Shown piece after piece: positions 52,865 through 63,791 of a stretch of DNA of 64,000 nucleotides. Position 1 is the stretch's first letter, and each line of letters starts with the position of its first letter. The notes below the pieces were generated by a model. That model saw only the letters and a program-made list of their open reading frames with translations. It did not search any database and was not told where the DNA came from. The position numbers were made by a program, and so were the translations under genes. This DNA is from Notospermus geniculatus (taxonomy: Eukaryota; Nemertea; Pilidiophora; Heteronemertea; Lineidae): contig NMRB01000077.1 in NCBI GenBank assembly GCA_002633025.1, forward strand, positions 545,496 to 609,495. Reading direction: 5' to 3'.

Positions 52865-55800
52865 ATGGCGGCCGTACAGATTGAATTAGCGGCTGTTGCG
52901 AAGTTTGAAGCCAGCGGTTCGACCGCGAGTCTCGCGCCAAAATGGCGGAAATGGAAAAAGTCTTTCGAGATTTTCTGTGAGGCAAAAGCTGTTGTGAACG
53001 ATGCACAAAAACGCGCACTGCTTCTGCACTGTGCCGGTGTCGAGGTACAAGAATTATTTGACACTCTGGTAGATCCGGGGCCTAGTCCAGCCGTGAATGC
53101 TGACGGGACTCCTGTCGTAGACCGTGCCAGTGCATACGAAAAGGCTTTACGTACATTGGATGCACACTTCCTGCCGAAGGTGAATGAGCCATTTGAACGG
53201 CATGTGTTTCGTGGACTAACGCAAAAAGAAGAGGAGACTGTTGATCAATTTGTATCAAGACTTAAGACCCAGGCTGCTCTGTGCAACTTTGTACATCCGG
53301 ACATCGATATCAGGGATCAGGTAATTGAAAGGTGTAGATCAGCAAAATTGAAAAGAAAATTGTTAGAGCAAACTGACCTGACATTGACCCGTGCTCTTGA
53401 ACTTGCGAGGGTGCAGGAGGCTGTTAATTCGCAAATGGCGGCGTTGTCGATGAAATCGGATTCTACTGGTGCATCGGCTAATTTTGTTGGTCATGACAAG
53501 AAATCTGGTCATGGGAGGTTTCAGAAGAAAAAGGTGAAATCCACTGATGCCGACTCTGATTCAAGAAAGAGATCTGATGCCGAGTCTGATTCAAAAGGGA
53601 ACTCGGACGGTGCTCGTCGTGGGGCATGTTTCAGGTGTGGCAACACAGAGCATTACGGTAGAGACCCTGTTTGTCCAGCGAAAGGACATAAATGTTCAAA
53701 ATGTGGCGGCAGTAACCACTTTGCCAAAGTCTGTCGATCAAGAGCAAGGAAGGTGAATGCTGTTGAAGCCAAATCCGAGAGTGATGAAGACAGTGATAGT
53801 GATGACTGTGCATTCCTGGTGAACAGTGAGTTGCAGTACAGTGATGATTGCATATGTTTTGCGAGCAGCAAGTTGCGGTCTAACACATTGGACTTTGACG
53901 TTGGCGGTGTGAAATTGTGCATGCTTGTTGACTCCGGGTCCACAGTTAACCTCGTTGGAGAGAAGACGTGGAAGAAGCTGAAGAAAGCGAAGATTGACTG
54001 TAAGTCCGAGGTTACACCAGGCCGTAAAGTGTTCACTTACGCTTCTACCAAACCGCTATTGGTAAAGGGGCGATTCACTTGTGAGATAAAGCATGGTGAG
54101 AAGTGTGTAGAAACTGAGGTGCTGGTGATCAAGGGTGATGGGGTATCATTGTTGTCTAGTGATACTGCTACAGCATTGGGTGTACTTAGAGTCGGACCAG
54201 AGGTGAATGCTGTCACGGAGGGATCCAAAGTTGATGAGATTGTGAGCGAGTTTCGGAAAAAGGGATTGTTTGATGGACTTGGTAAGATCAAAGGCAGACA
54301 GATTGAGCTTGAACTGAACCCTGAGATTAAGCCAGTTGCTCAGCCTGTCAGGAGGACACCGTTTGGGCTTAGGAAGAAGGTTGAGGACAAAATCCGTGAG
54401 CTGGTTGACCAGGATGTTATTGAGCCGGTTGAAGAGCCTACTCCATGGGTGAGTCCAATAGTCGTTGTTCCAAAGTCGAGTGGGGACGTGCGTCTGTGCA
54501 TGGATATGCGCAGGGTAAATGAGGCGATTGTACGGGAGCGTCATCCTATCCCCACCATGGATGAGATTCTACAGGGCATGTCGAGGAGTAACAAGTTTTC
54601 GAAGCTCGATCTACGTTGGGGGTATCATCAGCTGGAGTTGCATCCTGAGTCGAGGAAGGCCATGACCTTTGCAGTGAGCAATTGTGGTTTGTTTCGTTAT
54701 AAACGGTTGCCCTTCGGAGTCAACGCTGCGAGTGAGATCTACCAACATGAAATTCATAAGATAATCCAGGGATTACCCGGTGTTGAGAATATCTCTGATG
54801 ATATTATTGTACATGGTCTCGATGAGGAACATGATGAAAGATTGTTGCAGTGTTTGAGTGCATTGCTGAAGCATGGGGCCACACTAAACTGGGACAAATG
54901 CTTGTTTGGTGTGAGTGAGCTTGATTTCTTTGGGACTCAGTTGTCCGATAAGGGAATTGACATTACACGCGATAAAGTTGCTGCGATCTTGAATGCGAGA
55001 CAGCCTGAAAATGCGAGTGAAGTTAGGAGTTTCTTGGGACTAGTTACCTTCTGCGCTCGATTTATTCCCAACTTGGCATCCATAGCTGACCCTCTCCGGA
55101 AGCTGACTCGGAAAGATCAACCCTATGTGTTTGGAAAAGAAGAGGCTGAGTCGTTCGGAAAGTTGAAAGAAATCATTGGAAATGCTGAGACGCTAGCATA
55201 TTTCGATGTCGATGCGAAAACCAGTGTGATGGCTGATGCCGGACCAGTAGGTTTGGGGGCGATGTTGCTTCAGGAACAGAATGGTGTGACGAGAGTCGTT
55301 AGTTACGCGAGTCGGAGCCTATCTTCAGTAGAACGTCGTTATTCCCAGACGGAGAAGGAAGCTTTGGGGTTAGTGTGGGCCTGCGAGAAATTTCACCCAT
55401 ACATATATGGCGTTGAATTCGATCTGCTGACCGATCACAAGCCGCTAGAATTCATTTACAGTCCACGATCAAAGCCAAGTGCTAGGATTGAACGATGGGT
55501 ATTGAGACTTCAGCCGTATCGATATCGTGTTGTGCACATCCCAGGAGTGAAAAACCATGCGGATCCGCTGTCGAGGCTGATTCCTAAAAAGGACATTCCG
55601 GCTCAAGATCCGGTCGATCGCGAAGTGGAGGAGTATGTAAGGTTTGTCGCAATTGCAGCTACACCAAAAGCAGTGACAACACGCGAGGTTGAGGAGGCAT
55701 CAATGGCCGATGAGGAGCTTTGTATGGTTAGAAAGTGCATAGATACAGGAAATTTCGATGGATGCGATCCGAGGGTGTACGCGGCGATATCTGGTGAGCT

Positions 55801-57013
55801 GTGCAAGATTGGAAAGCTGGTATTGCGGGGTACGCGTATCGTTATTCCGAGAAATCTGAGACAAAGAATTCTCGCTCTAGCCCATGAAGGACACCTTGGT
55901 ATTGTTGGTACAAAGCAGACACTCAGGACCAAAGTCTGGTGGCCAGGCATGGAACGGGATGCCGAAAAACTTTGCAAAATGTGTCACGGTTGCCAGGTCA
56001 CGGGGCGGCCAAATCCGCCAGAGCCAATTCGTAGCACTAGACTTCCCAGTGAGCCATGGGAGGACATTGCAGCTGATTTCTTGGGGCCGTTACCCCAGGG
56101 GGAGATGGTATTGGTGGTAATTGATTACTACAGCCGATACTATGAGCTTGACATCATGAGAAGTGCGACTGCCGAGAAAACAATCCGAGTGATGCGGAAC
56201 ATGTTTGCACGTCATGGACTGCCAATGACTTTGTTTAGCGACAACGGGCCACAGTTCATATCTGATGCGTTCAAGGATTACATGGCAGAATGTGGCATTA
56301 AGCATCACTTAGTCACCCCTAAATGGCCACAGGCCAATGGTGAGGTCGAGCGCCAAAACGCGTCGCTTGAGAAGCGGATGAAATTAGCCCAAGCCGAAGG
56401 AGGGGACTGGAAACTTGAAATTTTGAAGTACGTCGCGAGCTACAGGGCTAAAGCACATCCTTCCACTGGGAAGAGCCCTGCTGAACTGTTATTTGGCCGG
56501 AAAGTGCGCACTAAGATTCCGGAAGTTAGGCCCGGCATTGGGGATGATCAGGATATACGCGATCGTGATTCAGAGCAGAAAGGAAAATATAAGCTGTACG
56601 CCGATGACCGTAGAAACGCTTGTGAATCAGATATTCAGTTGGGAGACTCCGTGCTGTTGAAGCGAGAACGTCAGGGTAAGCTGGATACGCCATTTTACCC
56701 ACAACCGTACCAAGTTGTTGCTAAATACGGCAGTAAAGTTACTGTGGAGTCGCCACAGGGTGTCAGGTACAATCGTAACACGTCGCATGTCAAACGATAT
56801 CATTCGATGCCGGAGAACAACACACAAGATGTTGAAATTCCACCCTTCGATATTGACGTTGACTTGGAGATGCCAGAAATCATTGAGAATCCGAAACCAC
56901 CTGATAAGATGAACAATCAAGGCGACAGGCAGATGGAAACGCCATCTGTCGAAGTGCGGCCTGCCCGCGAACGGAAATTGCCGTCAAAGTTCGAGGACTT
57001 TATTATGGGCTGA
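52865..57013 (+). CDS. Gypsy gag-pol polyprotein, 1382 aa
   Basis: A single ORF carries: gag with two zinc knuckles (CFRCGNTEHYGRDPVC and CSKCGGSNHFAKVC, residues about 255-290); an aspartic protease (LVDSGSTVNLVG, about 354); reverse transcriptase (VRLCMDMRRVNEA about 541, catalytic ISDD about 642); RNase H (TDHKPLEF, about 856); and integrase with the HHCC finger (about 1005-1045) and the D-D-E residues in ADFLGPLP, FSDNGPQF and NGEVERQN. All key residues are present and no frameshift separates gag from pol. The RT active site is ISDD instead of the usual YxDD. No envelope gene is present. The ATG at 52865 is the first in frame after the primer site. Confidence 0.96.
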   Translation: MAAVQIELAAVAKFEASGSTASLAPKWRKWKKSFEIFCEAKAVVNDAQKRALLLHCAGVEVQELFDTLVDPGPSPAVNADGTPVVDRASAYEKALRTLDAHFLPKVNEPFERHVFRGLTQKEEETVDQFVSRLKTQAALCNFVHPDIDIRDQVIERCRSAKLKRKLLEQTDLTLTRALELARVQEAVNSQMAALSMKSDSTGASANFVGHDKKSGHGRFQKKKVKSTDADSDSRKRSDAESDSKGNSDGARRGACFRCGNTEHYGRDPVCPAKGHKCSKCGGSNHFAKVCRSRARKVNAVEAKSESDEDSDSDDCAFLVNSELQYSDDCICFASSKLRSNTLDFDVGGVKLCMLVDSGSTVNLVGEKTWKKLKKAKIDCKSEVTPGRKVFTYASTKPLLVKGRFTCEIKHGEKCVETEVLVIKGDGVSLLSSDTATALGVLRVGPEVNAVTEGSKVDEIVSEFRKKGLFDGLGKIKGRQIELELNPEIKPVAQPVRRTPFGLRKKVEDKIRELVDQDVIEPVEEPTPWVSPIVVVPKSSGDVRLCMDMRRVNEAIVRERHPIPTMDEILQGMSRSNKFSKLDLRWGYHQLELHPESRKAMTFAVSNCGLFRYKRLPFGVNAASEIYQHEIHKIIQGLPGVENISDDIIVHGLDEEHDERLLQCLSALLKHGATLNWDKCLFGVSELDFFGTQLSDKGIDITRDKVAAILNARQPENASEVRSFLGLVTFCARFIPNLASIADPLRKLTRKDQPYVFGKEEAESFGKLKEIIGNAETLAYFDVDAKTSVMADAGPVGLGAMLLQEQNGVTRVVSYASRSLSSVERRYSQTEKEALGLVWACEKFHPYIYGVEFDLLTDHKPLEFIYSPRSKPSARIERWVLRLQPYRYRVVHIPGVKNHADPLSRLIPKKDIPAQDPVDREVEEYVRFVAIAATPKAVTTREVEEASMADEELCMVRKCIDTGNFDGCDPRVYAAISGELCKIGKLVLRGTRIVIPRNLRQRILALAHEGHLGIVGTKQTLRTKVWWPGMERDAEKLCKMCHGCQVTGRPNPPEPIRSTRLPSEPWEDIAADFLGPLPQGEMVLVVIDYYSRYYELDIMRSATAEKTIRVMRNMFARHGLPMTLFSDNGPQFISDAFKDYMAECGIKHHLVTPKWPQANGEVERQNASLEKRMKLAQAEGGDWKLEILKYVASYRAKAHPSTGKSPAELLFGRKVRTKIPEVRPGIGDDQDIRDRDSEQKGKYKLYADDRRNACESDIQLGDSVLLKRERQGKLDTPFYPQPYQVVAKYGSKVTVESPQGVRYNRNTSHVKRYHSMPENNTQDVEIPPFDIDVDLEMPEIIENPKPPDKMNNQGDRQMETPSVEVRPARERKLPSKFEDFIMG

Positions 57014-57027
57014 ATTGAAGCCTATTT

Positions 57028-57164
57028 GCAGATGAGGCAAGATGTAGGCGGAGCGCTGTCTTGATTCATCTGCAGGGGAAAGTAGTAAAGTTAATAATCA
57101 CAGACTTTCTCGGGGGGTATGGAAATGATGCAGGATGTAGGCGGATCGCTGTTTTGCATCATTT
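57028..57164 (+). promoter_or_regulatory. two similar hairpins in the Gypsy 3' untranslated region
   Basis: Hairpin 1: GCAGATGA (57028) pairs with TCATCTGC (57066-57073), with an inner CAAGA/TCTTG stem. Hairpin 2: AAATGATGCA (57123) pairs with TGCATCATTT (57155-57164). Stems differ, but both loops hold GATGTAGGCGGA.CGCTGT. This suggests a duplicated RNA structure; its role is unknown. Confidence 0.6.
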
Positions 57165-57362
57165 TCTTCCATGCTGGGTAATAGCATGTTGATTGGTCTA
57201 AGGGGGGTTTGTGTGTTTGTTAGAGACTCTTTTTTCTAGTGGACTTTAATTGTGTCAAGGTGTTGCTTGTGAGAAACATTAGATATGACATTTGGACTTT
57301 TGAGATACCGTAAAAAAGTCAGGTAGCTTTCCTTGTGAAAAAAATTGAGTTCCTTTAATTTT

Positions 57363-57377
57363 AAACAAGGGGAGAGA
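57363..57377 (+). promoter_or_regulatory. polypurine tract
   Basis: AAACAAGGGGAGAGA lies directly before the 3' LTR, where plus-strand priming takes place in LTR elements. Confidence 0.85.
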
Positions 57378-57549
57378 TGTCGTGTCCACACTGGCTAGTG
57401 AGACCGAGTGCTGCCACCTGGGTTGGGAGGCAGGAACTGGGCTTCAGCATGAGGATGCGCCACATGTAAACAGGTCATCCTTTGTTGTGAATAAAAGCCG
57501 TTCTTATTGTTCCACAAGACCGTGTTCTCGTCGATCGACGGATCTAACA
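57378..57549 (+). repeat. 3' LTR
   Basis: Identical over 172 bp to the 5' LTR by my reading. Confidence 0.95.
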
Positions 57550-58257
57550 ACCAGTGGATCATGTTAATAATTGAGTAACGTCACCAAGTTAAGCAGATGA
57601 CGCGTAGGTTTATGAATGAAAACTCAATTCTTTATGTGAACAATGGTCAATTGAAATACTCGAGTTCAAGTCGACAGGCCAATAATAGGCCTCAAGCCCA
57701 ATAGGCCTTTTGGTCAGTCATTCACATATACGCCTACATCCAACCTCGCCAGAGGAACAATGAAAGAATGGACGAATTGGAAAAGTTACCCGGGCGATCA
57801 CAAAATTTTCTCGAACGAGGTATAAGCCAATTGACTATGAATAAGGACTTCAAAAACAAGCCTTGCGATTGGGTGCTTACTGACAAGGGGACTATGGCAC
57901 AAGTCAAACTTAGTGTCATGAATGTGGCCTTCGGAAGCGATTGAAAAACGTCCGTATCATCAAAAGTGCTGAATAAATTTACCAAGAACTTCCACAGTAG
58001 TGTTTAACAAATGGATATCATTATCTCCCCGATGGTTTTAAAAAATTTCAGTTGAGAATAAAAAAGTTGACTTTTATGGCCATTTTTTGACAGCTGATTA
58101 CATAATGTTGTCGTGAAAGCAATCACTCAAAACCGCTGGAATTATTTGACCAAGGCGTGGAAATTTCATATAACACAAACCCGATCAAATTTGGTCAATT
58201 TGTTCACAAGATATTCAAAAAAATAAGGTGTAGATAAATTAATGCGGAGGGGTGTAC

Positions 58258-58833
58258 ATCCCAAACCTGGCATGTTATGCAAGATGTTGTGGAGTACTAG
58301 TAATCAAGTGGATTTTTACCATTGAATTATAACATGCAAGATATTCTGTACTGAGATTTTATTTTGTCACAAAACATCATGTCAAATCGGGCATCATAAC
58401 ATTTTCGAATCTGCCAGAAGTACCAGCGAAGTGAAGTTGATATTCTGCAATCATAACTGCCATTGTGTCAAATCCAGATGGAAAATAAGTTTCCTTTAAA
58501 CTTCATGTCTGGTTAATCAGATACATCAGTTTCGTGTTATATATTGTTCAATAAATTGTATGTGTTTTTTTCAATTTCATGTAATTCAGTCTACTGTAAT
58601 CTGTAAAAAATTTGAGGGCGTTAAAATTTTGCAGTCTTTTGGTGCATACTCGGTCATATTGAGGCTGAAATAAGACATTTTCTTTTGACAATTTGTTGGT
58701 TATCCTGCTGGCCATTTCAGGCAGATTAATATTGTTCTAGGTTTTCTGATTCAAACGTAATAAGTGCAGGGGTTTCTCCCACAAATGTATTTTTAAAGAT
58801 GTTTTATTTTTTAGCTCACTCGTGAGCTATAGC
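58258..58833. other. no gene; right copy of the direct repeat
   Basis: 58447-58511 repeats the sequence at 52157-52221. The rest is AT-rich. AGCTCACTCGTGAGCT at 58813-58828 is a perfect 16-bp palindrome. An N is at 58834. Confidence 0.45.
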
Positions 58834-58834
58834 N

Positions 58835-59595
58835 TACTAGACTAGTCAAAAATTTTTAAAAAGAGCCTATTTTAAGATGTATGAAGCATTTTTCAGTAAA
58901 AGCAAGCAAATAGGTTTTTCTGGGGTAGTTTTTCATCCTGAATACGAATCTGTTGTTTGCCAAGCCCAACAGTGCCTAATTAAGTCACTAATCAAGGTCA
59001 GAGGTCGATGACTGACTTCATCATTGGACCCAAGAACTGAGCTTTGTACAGGGCAGTGGGACCCGATCTACAGCTAACTTTTGAATGGTTGGATTTTCAC
59101 CCAATAAATGTATTACCAACAGATAGAAACATGATGCCTCAGAATAAGATTAGCATATTTTCAATTGTTTTTGAGGATTAACATAATTGGAAATGGCTTT
59201 TTTTGCATTTTGACCCATTTTATGTTATTTTACATGAAAAAACGTCATTCCTTCTTACATAACGACTGAAAACAATTAAGAATGTGCTTATCTGATTCTG
59301 AGGCATCATGTTTCTATCTGTTGGTAATACATTTATTGGGTGTAAATCCAACCGTTCGAAAGTTAGCTGTAGATCGGTTCCCATTCTCCTGTACAAAGCT
59401 CAGTTCTTGGGTCCAATGATGAAGTCACTCTTCCACCTTTGACCTTAATTTGTGACAGAATTAGGCATTTCGGGCTTAGCAAACAGCAGATTCGTATTCA
59501 GCATGAAAAACTACCCCAGAAAAACCTATTTGCTTGCTTTTACTCAAAAATGCCTGATGCATTCACATTTCCTGAAAATTTGACTAGTCTATAAC
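58835..59595. mobile_element. large fold-back element, arms of about 340 bp
   Basis: The left arm (GACTAGTCAAAAATTTT, CAAATAGGTTTTTCTGGGG, AACATGATGCCTCAGAATA) is mirrored by the right arm up to TTTGACTAGTC near 59590. The centre is about 59190-59230. No ORF. Confidence 0.88.
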
Positions 59596-61304
59596 ACCTT
59601 CTTGGCCTAGGCCCTAACGTTAGTAGGCCTAGGTCATCAACTCATAGGCCTACAATCATGATCAGTCAAAGACTTTGATGGGCCCAATCCAGGCCTAGGG
59701 TCTAGGCCTACCGGTAGGCCTACGCCTCCCCCCCCCCAATAGTGGTATTTTGATGGCAATGCAGTTCAAATGCCTAGGCCTATAGGCCTCCCTGCCCTCT
59801 TAGGCCTAGCTCTACAAAATACTTGTAGGCCAGGCCTAGGCGTAGGCCTACACTTGAACATGCAGTTGTCATCTGTTCTTCTGGGACATCTAACCAAGTT
59901 TCGGTCCGATTCCATTCTTAGCTTGGCCTCCAGGTGGCCAAAAACAAGTCCTGCAACTTGGGAATGACTTGACCCAGATGTTCGCTCATAATGTGCCTCT
60001 CTCTGTCATTACACTATGTCAACGAGTGAGCACATGGTCCATGGACCATTTCATTTAAGTACATGTATCTAAGGCTTAATTTGTTGTCCCTTTACTCTAA
60101 TATTGTTTGCATAGCAGCAAGACTAAACTCATAACGAACTACAGGGTCATGCAATAAAAATGTCCCACGAGCAATAGATGGCCCATTGTTTACACTTTGT
60201 TTCTCCCGTATGTCTAGTGGATGCCTGATATGCGTCCATTTTTTCCTTTTTTTTAGGATTTCAATTGATGGCAATGACGACGAATTGTCTCCTTCCTTGC
60301 TTGGTATTTTTTGAGGATCTGCCTTTCACCTCAAACTCGTCCCCAGTGGGTTTACGTTCCTACAACACTACTGGAAAGGGCTGACGACTTCAGGAATACT
60401 GCGCATGCGCGATATACTAATTTTGAGGCGAATCACACCAAGGCTGGCACCTGCGGCATGATGTTTCCAGCTAAACTATTCGTTTGAAATTGCTCGAATA
60501 CTCAAACAACTTCGTGTTTTGGGGGTATTATATGGCTTTTTAGGCATGTTTAATGATATTTTTCAGTCATCGAAGAACGAAATATCGTGTGAAACAAACA
60601 TTTTGGCACGATGCCAGTGGTTGACCAGAAATTCTGGTCAGGTCGTAGCCCTTGCCAGAGATATCCTCGGATGAGGTAGATCTGGGTACGAGATTGCTTT
60701 CACATTAGCTCTCGGAGCATGTTGTGATCTGTCGCTGGACTGTACTGACATTTTTTATGGAGGATCTTACATCATAAAGTTCTTCTCGTACATGGATCTT
60801 TTAACCCTATTGTCCCTGCTTCAAGGAGATGATGTAGTGCCTCATCAACTCGTTTATTTACCAGCGAACATCAGCAATGTGTAGTTTCCAATGATACAAT
60901 GGGCTGTGTTGTGCCCGAGGTCATCACAGAAGGTGAGCAAAGGTTGAAACAATGATGATCTTGTCAGCAATACTGAGAAAACAGTATGTCCTATGTACAG
61001 TATCCACACGTGACTAAGACAAACACTCTGAAGTTGATTTTCTCCCATAATTTTAAAAGATACTGTAATCTGTCTCGGAGCACAGGGCAGACCATAGTTA
61101 AATTTTTATGTTTTCACGATATTTTGGGGATTTTGATATCTTCATGAAACTTTTGTCAAAATCAAACATTGTTGTATTCATACATTGGCATGAATGTCAG
61201 AAGCAATCGTGCAAAATTTCAGTTTCTAACAGGCCCGGAATTATAAAAGTTGATATTTTGGAAAACAGGTGTACAAGTAATTCTTTTAGCTACACTGGGT
61301 GAGG
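59596..61304. other. no recognisable gene; TAGGCCTA-rich start
   Basis: 59600-59860 contains about ten TAGGCCTA-type palindromes and a C9 run at 59729. From 60000 to 61304 only short frames occur, without domains. Confidence 0.4.
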
Positions 61305-62183
61305 TCAAGTATTGTGTAAAAATGGATTGAGTTAACTTTGAATTTACTTCGAGTTAACCTGAGCTCTTTACCCCAGATACAGGTAAACTCTGAGTAAACT
61401 CTGAGTATACCTTGGGTAATTCTGAAGTAGGCCTAACTAAAAGATAATCCTCAAGTAACCCGGGAATTCCCCACATCTACTCAGATTCCTTGAATCTTTT
61501 ACTCTGGGTCAGCATCAGTGCATGTTTCATGCATACAGATGCTGAACCATTAACGTTAGTAGCAGTGTTAACAGCCCACATCACACACACATGCCAAGCA
61601 AGATGGACAAGGGGAAGAATGAGAGATTTCCTTGGAGCGAACAGAAAATGATCGAGGCTTTAAATCAGCTTAGAGAAAATCACAACAGGTTAGCAGGTCA
61701 GAAGATACCTGATATTCCCCACATATTCCATCGAATTGTCCATCCGTAAGTTGCAAATGTCTATGCACAGGTTTTTCGCTGAATGCTGGCTTCCTTAAGT
61801 AATTTTCATGCCTTTCTTGGGCAAGAGCACGAAAGACAGGCATAAAAAACATGGCTGACTGTTCTGCCCTGCCTCCAAAACTTTACCCAAAACTTCACTT
61901 CTTTCCGAGTTAACTCTGAGTTTACACCTAGGGATTAAGATTACCCTAATGCATTTGTCCATTCGCTTTTAACAAAGATGGCTGCTCCGCTCAGGTATAC
62001 TTAACCCTGGGGTATATTTTAAGTAAAATTTTGAGTTTACCCAGAGTTTACTCTTGGTAAACTCAAGGTAAACTATACCCTCGTTGAGAAGTCAGGTTTT
62101 GGATATATTGGGGGTTACCTTTACCCTAGGGTAAAAATCTGAGGGTTATCTTTACTCTACTCAAAACTTGACCTCAACCACTG
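61305..62183. mobile_element. TIR element with SANT/MADF-like ORF remnant
   Basis: Left GGTGAGGTCAAGTATTG and right CTTGACCTCAACC are complementary, with CACTG beside both ends. Arms carry many GAGTTAAC, GTAAACTC and TACCC-type repeats. A 53-codon ORF lies inside. Confidence 0.65.
61591..61749 (+). pseudogene. short DNA-binding-like ORF in the TIR element
   Basis: Starts MPSKMDKGKNERFPWSEQKM and continues with a helix rich in Leu and Glu before stopping. The WSEQKMIEAL pattern resembles the first helix of Myb/SANT or MADF-type proteins carried by DNA transposons. The rest of the gene is missing. Confidence 0.4.
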
Positions 62184-62451
62184 TACTTGAGGTAAAAGAG
62201 TAACATTCCAAAGATTGTAAAAAAAGGATCCTGCTATTGTGCATTATCAGTTTATTAAAAATAAAGTCCTATTAAGATTAGTTACATATCATTGTTACAG
62301 GCTTTTTTGTTAACAGCTCTTGCATTCATTCTTCAGCTGAAGGATGTCTGTAGCTAGATACTCGTGCATCTTGAGTGATACTAATAAAAACTTGTAAATC
62401 TTTCTACCTTTATCTTGTAATGAGAATGCTCACGCAACTACTGAACATGAC

Positions 62452-62785
62452 TTTTCCAGAAAAAAGCATCTTCGATAATCGAAGGCCGATCTGCTCGCCA
62501 CTACGTTACATCGCACATCACCCTTCGAGAAATAGACCAGTCGGCGGCGTATCTTGGCACGATGCCAACTTTACCGGGCGACCAATCATATTGCACTTTA
62601 TATCGGGTCTCCGGCTACCACTCTTTGTACCACGATTCAAATTTTACAACACCGATTCTGATTGGCCTCTTCTTCTCGAGGCGGCAGATACGCCGTGGAC
62701 CGATCAATTTCTCGAAGGGTGATCTGCGGTGTAACGCAGTGGATAGCAGATCGGCCTTCGATCATCGAAGATGGAAAAAAGAAGA
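62452..62785. mobile_element. palindromic MITE
   Basis: ATAATCGAAGGCCGATCTGC near 62475 is mirrored by GCAGATCGGCCTTCGATCAT near 62745, with TTTTCC and GGAAAA ends. About 330 bp, no gene. Confidence 0.75.
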
Positions 62786-63223
62786 ATTTACTAGTTTTTA
62801 CCCACATCACCAATTCTCACAATCAAGGGATCACATCTTCAGTGGCTGCATCTGGCCTGGAATGGGAACAAAGTGGAGGTGATTGGGATGTACAAACATC
62901 CCACACCTTGCAGTATTCAAAGTCCATTTGATAACCTTTGTCTGTCAAAATCAAGACTAGTATATATGCGTTTACTTGAATTTTGCAACACAGATTCACT
63001 ATGCAATGCTGTACAAATCTGAAGAAAACGTATTTGCTAGTCTTTATTCATATGACCCATTGTCTCTGCTGCTATCAACAAAAAAGCAGGTATGTAAAGG
63101 GACAGGACATGCACTACCTAAAGCTATACAATGCTTGGCAGGATTAAATCTCCACCAAAATTAGTATTAAAGAGTGAAAGCAAGCAACTACTCACTACAG
63201 CATGCAAATGTGAATGAGAGTGC
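62786..63223. other. no recognisable gene
   Basis: Short frames only; no element ends recognised. Confidence 0.35.
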
Positions 63224-63406
63224 TGACTGTAATGTTTGTAATTCTGTGGGCATATGCCAGTTACAGTATGTGGCTTGCTTTGATTTGTTTTGAGGCGCAC
63301 GATCGCTCTCGCGCACCATAGTGCACGTAAAACATGAAAACGAATAAAAGCAAGCCACATACCTTAACTGGCATGTGCCCACAGAAATTACAAACATTAC
63401 AATCAG
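63224..63406. mobile_element. short palindromic MITE
   Basis: CTGTAATGTTTGTAATTCTG and GGGCATATGCCAGTTA are mirrored by TAACTGGCATGTGCCC and CAGAAATTACAAACATTAC. About 183 bp. Confidence 0.78.
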
Positions 63407-63572
63407 TTCACCAAAATAATCCATTTTATATTCTACATGTAGTTTTATTTGTGTCCAGGCATTCTTCATGTGCCAGTAAATTTTGTTGATGTTTTTTTTA
63501 ATTCATTGCTTTTCTAGTAGGGGCCTATCTTCTTTTCGAATGGATCTTCCTCCAATTCGGTGATGGTACTCA

Positions 63573-63791
63573 ATCCTGTGGGCACACACAGATCAATGCT
63601 GAATTTGAATAACAGCAAAGAGGTGCGTTGACCCAAAGGTTGAGCATGTCTTCAGGACAGGTGCAATATAAACACACCAGAGGCATGGCAGAGGGTTGGC
63701 AAGACAAGGATGGGGATGGGTAGATGTAGGATGGTGCAGGTGCAACTTTTTCTACATGTACTGTACAGCATCCACCACCACAGCAGCCAGC
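63573..63791 (-). CDS. possible terminal exon of an unknown minus-strand gene
   Basis: On the minus strand TTCATTTCCAG precedes a frame reading GCCGGGCCTVHVEK, then a Pro/Ser-rich stretch and LVCLYCTCPEDML, ending at a TGA. The acceptor and the Cys/Pro-rich composition make a 3' exon possible. I recognise no domain, and the frame may be chance. Confidence 0.25.

Larger units (their letters stand above)
52657..57549 (+). mobile_element. Ty3/Gypsy LTR retrotransposon, complete
   Basis: Two identical 172-bp LTRs flank a single gag-pol ORF, a primer-binding site and a polypurine tract. Total 4,893 bp. Identical LTRs and an intact ORF mean a very recent insertion. No matching target duplication is visible: the bases before the left LTR (TAACA) differ from those after the right LTR (ACCAG). 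Confidence 0.95.
52281..58257. mobile_element. TIR element hosting the Gypsy retrotransposon
   Basis: Begins GTACACCCCTCCGCATTAAT and ends with the complement at 58257. The arms of about 150 bp are nearly complementary, including CCGATCAAATTTGGTCAATT at the right. Without the 4,893-bp retroelement it is about 1.1 kb with no ORF. Confidence 0.85.
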
